This document shows positions 9,895 through 18,695 of a stretch of DNA of 64,000 bases, in pieces; within the stretch, counting starts at the first letter, position 1; every line of letters starts with the position of its first letter. A model generated the notes under the pieces. It was given only the letters and a program-made list of their open reading frames with translations, did no database searches and had not been told where the DNA came from. A program made the position numbers and the translations under genes. The DNA lies in the NCBI GenBank assembly GCA_928724745.1, contig CAKMXJ010000022.1, positions 310,001 to 374,000 on the forward strand, read 5' to 3'. Source of the DNA: Anthracocystis setariae (taxonomy: Eukaryota; Basidiomycota; Ustilaginomycetes; Ustilaginales; Ustilaginaceae).

Positions 9895-10160
9895 ACTGGG
9901 GTTACATCTTCCCAGTTGGTGATGTACAAGAATCAATTGCATGGAGGCCAACGGGCCTGGCAGTTGAAACATTTTCAACCAAGAGTCAAGCACGGTAGGA
10001 ACTCATGCTACCGGCAATGAACGCAGCCAATAGGATCAATAGGTGACCATTGGACTGCTGGGTGTTCCCAGCTCACTACAGAGCAACTTGACCATCTCCA
10101 GTGAGTAGCGGGAACCTCCAATCAGCTCTCAAAGCTCAAAACCCAAGAGACACCGCTAAA
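9895..10160 (+). repeat. LTR-B fragment
   Basis: From GGGGTTACATCTTCCCA onward this matches the minus strand of 17641-18296 at many blocks: CAGTTGAA, GGACTGCTGGG, ATCTCCAGTGAG, CTCCAATCAG. It begins exactly at the edge of the decayed Harbinger element, showing that the element jumped into it. It ends where a small inverted-repeat fragment (10171) begins. No coding frame is seen. Confidence 0.7.
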
Positions 10161-10170
10161 ACCAATCACA

Positions 10171-10215
10171 TCGTAAAAAGCGGAAAGTTGAGTCCCCAAA
10201 CCCACCCCCGTACTT
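10171..10215 (+). repeat. Terminal fragment of GC-rich inverted-repeat element
   Basis: The sequence TCGTAAAAAGCGGAAAGTTG followed by AGTCC and AACCCACCCCC is the same end sequence found on both sides of the element at 16665-16804. Only one end is left here. Confidence 0.65.
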
Positions 10216-11411
10216 GTCTAACAGTAGCCACACAATAACAGCAATGGTTCAAATATTTGATTGCAGATCTTGCTGGTATTGCAATTACAGTGATTGGGTC
10301 CTACAATCCTCCAATCTAGTCCTTGCCATCCAAACCAAGCCAATCCAGTTCTTGTTGTTCAGACCTTGCTTTGCTGTCCAAACCAAGCCAATCAGGTTGA
10401 GCGTTGAACAAAGAAGGAGATCATTTTGTCGCTGCCTTCAAACCTGTGAGAGAACAGCTGTGTCAAGCTGTTGGTTGGTAGATTGCAATTGCTGCCGGCT
10501 GTGTGAATGACAGCCACCAAGCTGAGGCCAGACCAGTTGTGGAGGAGCTTGAGGGTGAGGGGAGAGAGCTCAACCCTCCAGGAGAACTTGGCCCAGACAC
10601 TGTAGGCAAGAAAGGCAAGAAATGCCACAATCCTGTTCATTGTTCTTGTGATGTCAGGTCTGTCTTGATGTCAATGATCCGTGTATTGTTGACAAGACAA
10701 GGCAAGAAGCCAGAGGAGGAGGAGGAGCTGCCAATGTTGTTGGTTGTGTGTCGGCAAGCTGGTTGTGTGAAGGCTGTCAATGTCAACAAGACAAGCAGGA
10801 GAGGGAGTACAAGAGACTGCTTGTTCAAGAGCTGCCAATGTTGAGAAAAGCAAACGCAGAAGAGAGCTGCAGATGCAGAATTGAAGAGGTGGAAATCAAC
10901 ACCACAGGAGAGAGACATGTGTGTGTGATCGTGGGTGATACAACGACGACAACAAGGAGGAGGAGGAGGAGGAGGAGGAGGAGGAGCGGAAGCGTGAAGC
11001 TGCAGAAGCACAAGGAGCTCCACATATCACGCTCATCCTCCTGCTCTGCAAACAAGCAGTCCTTGGCAATGAGACTAGAGTGTGTTGAATCTCAGTGCAA
11101 AAAGCATCAGAGGCTCTTCAGCCCAAGCAGCTTTTGGCCGTTGGCCATGAAAGGCACTACAGCAAGCTGATGGGCATAGCTTTCAATGCCAACCACTTGC
11201 TCTTCTCCGTATTTGTTGCCATTGTCAACTGCAAGCCAAATCCCCATGCCGCAGTTGAGCTCTTGACTGGGGTGGTGGCGACCAAGCACATCCAAAGGCT
11301 CTTCCACAAGCAATCGGATGTGCATGAACGTTAGCGACACAACGTCAAGCGCAGCTGCAGACGGCGCAGCTGCAGACGGCCAAAGAGACTTGGTAAAGAT
11401 CCAAAGTATCT
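10216..11411. other. No recognisable gene; low-complexity and repeated words
   Basis: The stretch contains a twice-repeated 'ccaaaccaagccaatc' unit (10328-10395), 'gagctgccaatgttg' at about 10726 and 10829, a GAG/AGG run at about 10953-10985, and a tandem 'cgcagctgcagacgg' pair at about 11349-11379. Frames of up to 140 codons exist but show no domain I recognise. I take it as degraded transposon or intergenic DNA. Confidence 0.4.
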
Positions 11412-12176
11412 TATTGGAAGTCGACTGCGCCAAGGGGCAACCTTGACAGTAGGCAGCCTGGTACAATGAGTCTATTGTCTACCAAAGGCGCTATAGCAAG
11501 TAGCTAAGTTGCTACAGACCTCACACTGGTGGATGGGTGTATAGAGCTGGTTCTGTTGTTATGTCAGACCAGTTAGATCCGTGACCAAGAGTGGGTGATG
11601 ACGTTAGGCAGCAGGCACAAAGGGGGGAAAACTATGTTGATACAACAGTAGCAACATAGGTTAGGACTGTAAAGGGCAAACATTGTGATACGGAGAAGTT
11701 GGTAATGAATTGATTAAGGGATCATCAACTGTGCACTCAAAGTGCACCCTATAAGTTCACGTTGGTCCCCTACATTGTTATTGCTAGTAGTGGTGTAGGG
11801 AACCCTGTAGCGACAAAGTTAGTGACAAACTGTTTGCTAAGTGTAAAGTACAGTTGATCATCAACATAAACAACAATGTTGACAATAACATGATCCAATA
11901 GGGGGTATCACTTTGGCGAGTTTATTATTTACACGTGTTTTTTTGTGGCTCGAGTTTTTTTTTTCCTCAACTGCTTATGTAAGCCCCGCCAAATTGCAAA
12001 AACTCGTGAGAAATCAAAAACCCGGCCCAGGACCTGGTTTTGCAAGAAACTCGGTTTGTGGTTGCTTCCGCATTGGTGGTCAAAGCGCGCTTTGGTGGTC
12101 AAAGCGTCTCCTTCTTCTTCTTCTTCTTCTTCTTCTCTAACACTTCCTTCGGCCCAGGTGTACACCAAATTTTGTA

Positions 12177-13569
12177 ATGTCCAGCATCAATACCAACGCT
12201 GACGACCTCAGCAGTCAGCCAACTCCCTCTCATGGCGCTCGTTTGCCTCTCTCAAGCCAATATGAAGCTGCGCGGGTCGCATCTGGTCAATCAACTGCCC
12301 AATCTACCAGCGCTTCTGGACTTCACTCTCGCACTCGCTCTCACCAACCTTCGTCTACAGCTCGTAGCAGTACAGCCAAGAAAAATTTTGTCTGGAAGAA
12401 AGATGATACTATGCGCCTTGTCAACATCCTTTTCAACAACGAGGCTTACCAGCGCGTTCTGTTGCCTGGTCGGGACGACACTGCCAGCGAGCAAGGTGCG
12501 AAGCTGCGCAAGGATCCAATTCTACGAGAGATCTTCTCACAGATCTGGCCTGGGACTCCTGTTGCCGAGAAGAGGATCAAGCAAAAGATTCGCTGGATGC
12601 AAGCTACGTACAGAGAGGAAAAGAAGAAGCTCTCGTTCACGGGTGCCGGAAGCTTGCTTGAGCACATCGATGCCTCCCATCCAGTAAGTGGTGCTCCCCT
12701 TCGGCATGACATAAGTAAGTCATTTGATGTAAGTCGATTGTTTCTGACAGCATCATCCTTATGTTTCTCTTGTCATTGCGCAGGAATTCATCTCTCGTAA
12801 GGCCCTATTAGAGAAGCATCCTTGGTTCGACAAGATGCATCAAATGATGAATGGACGCTTCACTGGTGACCCTCCTGTCATGCTGACAACTCCTGGTATC
12901 GACGATGGTAGCGACAATCAATCTGATCACGATCAATGTGATCTCAGCGTGTCAAGCACTCACCACGATCAATCGGATTTCAACATGTCAAGCACTCAAG
13001 GCGACTTTGACGAAGATATGCTGGATTTCTTGGATCATGGTCCCCATGGACGTGGTCTTCCTAACATGCTTGATATGGTCGACTCCAACAGACGCGACAT
13101 AGATCCAATCACTCCTACTCGACCCCCCCACCACATGCTTCGCCGTCCACTTCCCTCCGACAACATCGACACAAGCATCTCGCCCTTCTCCAGTCAGGCT
13201 TCTGCTTCCGGAAGCAAACGCAAGCGAAGCTCCGTTGACGCAAAAAAAGACTCAGTTGCAGACGCTTTCTACCGAAGTTCGATTGATGGGCTTGGCATCA
13301 AGCTTCAGCTTGAACAGGAAAAGACCAAGCGCGAAGAGATGCGCATCAAGTACAAGAAGGACAAGCAACAGGCTCGAGAACGCCGTCGAGATCAAGAGCA
13401 GAGTCTACAAGCTCAGCAGCAGGCTCTGCAGCTTCAGCAGAACAACACGATGATTGAGCTCATGAAGTTGCTCAACAACATGAATCGTGCGGCACAAGAC
13501 CAGTCTCGAGGATCAGCTGTACATCAACCCTCTTCGCACAGCTCCATTACCGATGATGCGGCTCAGTAG
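12177..13569 (+). CDS. Harbinger Myb/SANT-like DNA-binding protein
   Basis: Two exons, 12177-12683 and 12784-13569, joined by a GTAAGT...CAG intron in phase 0, give 430 residues. Residues ~62-170 (from FVWKKDDTMRLVNIL to the exon junction) have the Trp-spaced helical pattern of the Myb/SANT-like domain found in the second protein of Harbinger elements. In such elements this partner binds subterminal DNA and helps bring the transposase to the nucleus and ends. After a Ser/Asp-rich middle, residues ~355-410 form a basic then Gln-rich coiled coil (QARERRRDQEQ...). Without splicing the first exon runs on to a stop at 12800. Another GTAAGT at about 12714 is a weaker alternative donor. Confidence 0.85.
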
Positions 13570-13894
13570 ATTGCTGCTTGTTTTCAAGTAGATTTGTCCA
13601 CCCTGTTTTCGGCAATTTGCACACAACATTCCGTCGTCTTACAAATACCCCAACTCTCTAGCATACCTAGCCAGATGTTACACAGTGTATCTTCATCGGC
13701 ATCAATGAATGCAATAGCAAGCAGAACGTGTTGAAAGAGATGATTGAGAGCAGCGTGTGGTTTGGTCACATTGAGAATGCATTTTAGTGAATCGATCACA
13801 GCGCAGCACTGGTTACAGAAAGACAACGCGTCAGTGAGATACTCTATCTTTTACACCACCACCATTCAACATAATTCAACTTCTATAGACCGCA

Positions 13895-15541
13895 GTGATG
13901 GTGCGCATTAGCTCGAAACAGGCTCTACTTATGGACATTGTAGATGCACTTGAGCTCAGTCTAGCGCGCGAGCTGGAACACAATCAAGAACGTCGACAAA
14001 GTTTGGATTCAAACAGCCCGCCTTCGGATGTCTCATCAACCAGCTCGTCAAGCAGCTCATCAAGCGAATCATCTGATAGCTCTCTCATCAGCTCATCAGA
14101 CAGGACGTTCTCCAGTACCTCAAGCACCGATTCCGACTCTGACGACCCAACCACATCTTCACGCCGCCTGATGGAACTGTACCTGCTCACCTTGACTCAG
14201 CGGTACACTGTCAAACGTGTTCAAGGTTTAGGGCGATCCGAAAAGCTCATCGATGTATTGCAGCGCTACGTCAATTCACACAAGCCCAAAATGTTTCGTG
14301 GTCTGGTGCGTATGACACCTGAAGCTTTCAACCAGCTTGCAGTGCAATTGCAACAGACTCAAGCATTCGGATCCGGGAGCTTCTCACTGAACAAGGTTCG
14401 AGAGATGTTGTCGGTTGCGCTCTACAGGCTAGGTCGGTTTGGCAATGGAGGAGGAGAACGTGATACTGCTCTTCAATGCGGGTGTAGCATCGGAAGCTTG
14501 ATCAACTGGACACAGCGGACAATCAAGGGCTTGAATGAACTGAACCGTGAAGTGATGCAGTTTGCATCAGAAGGAGAGCGACGTCAAGCTTCAGCATGGG
14601 TTAGCAGGACTACTGGAGTAGAAGATTGGGGAAAAGGATGGCTCGTCGTCGATGGTACCCACATCCCTCTCGCGTGGAAGCCATGCTTGCTCACCCGGGA
14701 GCACTTCAACTACAAGGGCTTTCATAGCATTAATGTCGCTCTTGTCATTCTACCGCATTCCCTCCGCATCGTCGAGAGCGTCGTAGGTCATCCAGGAAGT
14801 GTCCAAGACTCAAAGGTGTGGACGTCAGGCAGCAACATACTCAAAAAGCCTCGGCTATACTTGGACGAGGATGAATTTATTTGGGTCGATGGAGGCTATG
14901 GCCATTCACCGTTCACTGTAGGGCCCTTCTCGCACATTGCCGCCGATAAAAGTCGAGACCTCAAGCACTTCAACTACACTCTTTCGAAGGTAAGAGTTCG
15001 AGTAGAGCATGCAATTGCTTATCTCAAGAACCGATTTCAGTGTCTTGGAGGTTATCGAGGAAACATCTATCGAGTGGAAGACCAAGCCACAGCCGCCTTA
15101 ACGATCCAAGCATGTATTATTGCTCACACCTTTGCAAGTAAGTACGACCGGTCAGATGAAATCGCCGAACTTCTTCTACCATCTTTCCCTGAAGAGGAGG
15201 TGAACGATGTCGTACAGACTCTTCAAGCAACAACTGTTCCAGCCGAAGAGATTAGGAGAACCCGGCGAGCAAACCAGCGGCAATATGAGGAGGAACTGGC
15301 ATCTTCGACGCAAAATCTCTCACCTTTTGCTGTCTCAAGACTTCGAAGTTCTCAATCACACGATCTCCGCGAGCGACTCTTTCAGTCTTTATTCAGGTCA
15401 ACTGGTAGGCAGGAGGAGGATACAAATGCTTTGTCAAGACGTCACGAAAAGACAGTAACCGACTACAATGCAATGATGCATAGAAGACTGGATAGGCGCG
15501 ATCAGGCAAACAGTTATGCCGATGAGGATCATCATCAATAA
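13895..15541 (+). CDS. Harbinger DDE transposase (DDE_Tnp_4)
   Basis: Single open frame of 548 residues. The N-terminal ~90 residues are Ser/Asp-rich. Residues ~95-230 carry the helical region (LIDVLQRYV, MLSVALYRLG). The nuclease core has Asp253 in VVDGTH, Asp332 in WVDGGYG and Glu371 in VRVEHAIAYLKNRF, with spacing typical of the family. It would cut and rejoin the element ends. It lies 325 bp after the Myb-like gene, in the same direction, with its own leader. The C-terminus ends in a DEDHHQ tail. All catalytic residues are present, in contrast to the pseudogene at 7818-9345. Confidence 0.93.
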   Translation: MMVRISSKQALLMDIVDALELSLARELEHNQERRQSLDSNSPPSDVSSTSSSSSSSSESSDSSLISSSDRTFSSTSSTDSDSDDPTTSSRRLMELYLLTLTQRYTVKRVQGLGRSEKLIDVLQRYVNSHKPKMFRGLVRMTPEAFNQLAVQLQQTQAFGSGSFSLNKVREMLSVALYRLGRFGNGGGERDTALQCGCSIGSLINWTQRTIKGLNELNREVMQFASEGERRQASAWVSRTTGVEDWGKGWLVVDGTHIPLAWKPCLLTREHFNYKGFHSINVALVILPHSLRIVESVVGHPGSVQDSKVWTSGSNILKKPRLYLDEDEFIWVDGGYGHSPFTVGPFSHIAADKSRDLKHFNYTLSKVRVRVEHAIAYLKNRFQCLGGYRGNIYRVEDQATAALTIQACIIAHTFASKYDRSDEIAELLLPSFPEEEVNDVVQTLQATTVPAEEIRRTRRANQRQYEEELASSTQNLSPFAVSRLRSSQSHDLRERLFQSLFRSTGRQEEDTNALSRRHEKTVTDYNAMMHRRLDRRDQANSYADEDHHQ

Positions 15542-16073
15542 ACAAAACGTTTGTCATCATCAACATCGCATGTACATCTTCTTCTAACCCTAGCCAGCAA
15601 TACAAAGCACCGACATTAACCCTTTGACCTCTGAGCATAGTGTGATAATAACATGTCTATATCATTGTGGTCAACCACGACAAGGAGGAGGAGGAATACA
15701 TGGAGGTGTTAGACTGCTACCCTGTCACGTGAACGGTCACGTGCCTTGCAAAAAAACTCAGTTTTGTGGGTTTCTTTTGGGGCGTTCAGTTTTGTCCAAG
15801 AAACTCGCCAAAAAAAAACACGTGTAAATAATAAACTCGCCAAAGTGATACCCCCTAATGAGTAACATTCCGGTCAGGGATGTGATGAGGCACAAGGCCC
15901 ACACCGCATAGGAACGCACGGTACCGGCATTGGCATTGGCACGCGCATTGCCCCCACGGCCGCGTCCCGAGGAATTGTGGCGGTGGCATCCGTGTCAGAA
16001 TGTCACCGCACTAGTTATAGACTGTAATGTCAGATCGATGGTTGACGCAGTAGGTGACCGTATATTTCAACAC

Positions 16074-16380
16074 GTCTCTTGTCTTCGCTCAACGACACTG
16101 ACACGCTGTTGCTGCCTTTGCTTTGCTTCTGCAGCTCACAGTCCACAGTCCGCCTCGACTACATTGCCGCCATCAAGACGTGAAGCCTGCATTTGCTTGC
16201 ACACGACCATTTGATTTCAAACGCTTATGCTCCTGCAACCGTTGTTCTTGGCAATATACTACGCATTTTCCCCCATTGTTATGGTGTACAGGCACGCCAA
16301 GCTGTGCTGGCGTGCCTGCTTGGAAAGGCCCGCTATTTGAGTGAGCGTACCAGCAGCGCCCTGCCCGACCAGCAACGTGA
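16074..16380. other. Gap with no gene recognised
   Basis: This stretch lies between the solo LTR and the GC-rich repeat. There is a small palindrome at about 16291-16316 (GGCACGCCAAGC...GTGCTGGCGTGCC). No coding or RNA gene signature is seen. Confidence 0.4.
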
Positions 16381-16572
16381 GGAGGTTTGCTGCAAACCCA
16401 CCCCCAAGCAACCACCTGGGATGGGTTTGATGCGAACCAACCACCCGGGTTGGGTTCACTGCAAACCCACCCGGGGTGGCTCGGGGGTGGTTCCGGGGTG
16501 TAACCCCCCAGCAACCACCCCGGGTGGGTGAGAGGGTGGGTTCGCGGACTCAACTTTCCGCTTTTACGATGT
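16381..16572. repeat. GC-rich palindromic repeat element, copy 1
   Basis: The block contains several alternating CACCC/GGGTG arms, for example AACCACCCGGGTTGGGTT and AACCCACCCGGGGTGG. It ends in GGACTCAACTTTCCGC plus TTTTACGATGTG, the terminal sequence shared with the copies at 10171, 16665 and 22160. Its left end is ragged. Confidence 0.7.
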
Positions 16573-16664
16573 GAATATTTATGAGTTACTCAGTAAATGC
16601 CGTTGGTGGTTACAAATTATAAACTGCAAAGGAAAACTGAGCGATGAAATCTGAGCCAATCATG

Positions 16665-16804
16665 TCGTAAAACACGGAAAATTGAGTCCGCGAATCCACC
16701 CCCTCACCCACCCGGGGTGGTTGCTGCGGGGGTTACACCAGGGATTCACCCCCCGGGGTGGGTGAGGGGGTGGGTTTGCGGACTCAACTTTCCGTTTTTT
16801 ACGA
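16665..16804. repeat. GC-rich MITE-like element with long terminal inverted repeats, copy 2
   Basis: This 140-bp unit starts TCGTAAAACACGGAAAATTG. Its right end read on the other strand starts TCGTAAAAAACGGAAAGTTG. The arms continue for about 50 bases through CCACCCCCTCACCCACCC with a few mismatches. Only a short GGTTGCTGCGGGGGTTACACC-type centre separates them. No coding capacity. Confidence 0.8.
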
Positions 16805-17640
16805 TTCAAAAAATCGTTTGTTCATCAAAACAGGCAGCTAGCGCCACCCAACAACACAGACGCGAGACAATCTCGACCAAGTAATCTCATGCAAGAAAAA
16901 ATTGGAGAATAAAAGCGGAGAACAAAAAGCAAAGAGAAGATCCCAAATTAACAAAAACACAGTCAAATCGTAAATTTCGAATCGTAAATTACGAGATTTC
17001 GCCTTCATATCGTCGAAGAGAGAATTATCGGTCCGGGAGAGCCATATCATCTGAAACCTCGTAAATTAAGAAAAGCAAGTTGCGTCAGGGTCTTCCCGGA
17101 CAGCCACCCGAGTAGAGAGCGAGTGTCGGAATGGGGGGGTTTTTTTTTTCTTTTCAAATGCCCGGGTCTGTCTGCAAAGTCACCTCGCGGGGATGTATTT
17201 GGGTGGGTTCGAGTGCGGCGAGACATAAATGCGGCGAGACATAACGAAAAAAATCAAAAAGAACAAATCACGTCCACGCAGTATAAAAAGACAAGATCCA
17301 TCTCGCAGCCACCTCGCGAAGCCATTTTCAGCAGCCACCCCATCGCAGCTAGCTGGTAAGAGCTGTGGCACTCGACTATAATTTGTTCTGAACATATGCC
17401 ACCGAATTAGGACCGCATTGAAATTCGCAGATTAAATTTGCAGAGTTGGCCTTGCTACGTTAAAAAATGCCTTTATGTCTGATCATGCGTAGTTCATGAT
17501 TTCGTATAGATGTGAAATTGTTCGGATCTATACCGCTAACAAGCGGTAAAGCACGTTCCGCAGCCATGGTGACTGCGGAAACTTTACTCTTTCTTTCACG
17601 ATATAATTCAACATCGTAGAAAACGAGATTTTGTGACTGA
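16805..17640. other. Gap with no gene recognised
   Basis: AT-rich, with a poly(T) run at about 17140-17151 and a direct repeat of 'aaatgcggcgagacataa' type words at about 17215-17245. No domain-bearing frame was found. Confidence 0.4.
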
Positions 17641-18296
17641 AGATTCATCCAGGTAGTTGCCGGTATCAGATCGCGGGTTTTACTCTTGCGCTACGCGGCT
17701 GGAGCGGATCCTTCTGAATGGATCCCGGCAGACTTGTCGTTCTACTGTGGGATATTATCTCTAAGATTGGACAAGTTGACCTTACCAGCGGAGGCGGTGA
17801 GCAACTAAGTTTATATACGTGAGCAGGGTGGTCCCCAGGCCTCCCTGGAGACCCTACATTCCTTCTTCTTGTACAGTGGTAACCTGCCTGGAGGCTAGTC
17901 TGCATCCCACTGTGCAAGTCATGTCTTTGTGTGACTCCTGGTAGACAGCCTATGTCTTTCTGGAAGTTCCCTGATTCTGCTCACTCTGATAGGTTGAGCT
18001 GGCCTTTGTATCCCTTGGGTTGAATCCTCAAGATCTGATTGGAGTTCCTTGTTCCTCACTGGAGATACCATAGTTCTTCTGCAGTGAGTTGGGGACTCCC
18101 AGCAGTCTGGTGGTTGTCTGTCAACCTCATTGGCTGCATAGGTTACCGCAAAGCAGGCATTCCTGCCATACTTGACCCTTGGCAGAAAAGATTCAACTGC
18201 CAGTTCTGTTGGTCTCCATGCAGTTAATTTCTGTGCATTGCCAATTGGGAAGGTGTAACCCCAATTGTTCATACACTGAATTCACTATTTCCAACA
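17641..18296 (-). repeat. LTR-B repeat, longer copy
   Basis: Read on the minus strand it begins TGTTGGAAATAGTGAATTC and has a TATATAAA box near 17812-17820, as expected of an LTR promoter. It shares many blocks with 9895-10160. The distal end near 17641 is not defined, because neither a CA end nor a target duplication could be matched. No retroelement proteins lie beside it, so it is probably a solo LTR or old relic. Confidence 0.55.
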
Positions 18297-18695
18297 GGGA
18301 CGGCTACCTCCTTCTTTGTCTATTCTGACCCACCATTCAGACTGTGGACAAAGGAGCTTAAGTGTTTGAACACAACGACGTAACACTCTTGGCTCGAAAT
18401 CTATTACTTGGTAGATTGTGATTCTTGAAGCATATCGGTAACCCCACATGGACAGAGATAGATAAGAAAGCCGGAACGTCAAAGATAAGAGGAACGCAGC
18501 CAATCAAGAATCCGCGAACCAACCGCGTGCGAGTCACATCACAGACAACACTACCACCCGAAGACGGTGACACCGACTACCAACTCACATCGTAGCTGCT
18601 CGACCAGGTCGCTGCGCACAAGCACCATCACACGACTTGGGCGGTGACAAAAGCTCTCGTGTCAGAGCACGGGTCCTGCGAGCGAGCAATGCGAC

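Larger units (their letters stand above)
11900..15856 (+). mobile_element. Intact PIF/Harbinger DNA transposon (3957 bp)
   Basis: The terminal inverted repeats are identical over the first 45 bases, starting AGGGGGTATCACTTTGGCGA, and contain the palindrome ACACGTGT. The target duplication AAT occupies 11897-11899 and 15857-15859. The empty site is known from the copia LTR at 456-1170 and confirms the 3-bp length. Inside are two genes in the same direction: a Myb/SANT DNA-binding protein and a DDE transposase, the standard Harbinger pair. Perfect ends and open frames mark it as recent and potentially autonomous. Confidence 0.93.
11412..16073 (-). repeat. Solo copia LTR, CpG-decayed and split by a Harbinger element
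   Basis: Segments 11412-11899 and 15860-16073 together make a 702-bp copy of the LTR at 456-1170, in the same orientation. No copia internal sequence is attached, so it is a solo LTR. Most CpG sites of the other copy read TpG or CpA here. The flanks TATCT (11407-11411) and CGTCT (16074-16078) differ only by CG to TA and may be the 5-bp target duplication. Confidence 0.85.

Noticed and set aside
10503..11466. Several overlapping frames of 80-140 codons on both strands
   Set aside because: They depend on GAG/CTC repeats and show no homology I recognise. The area is likely repeat debris.
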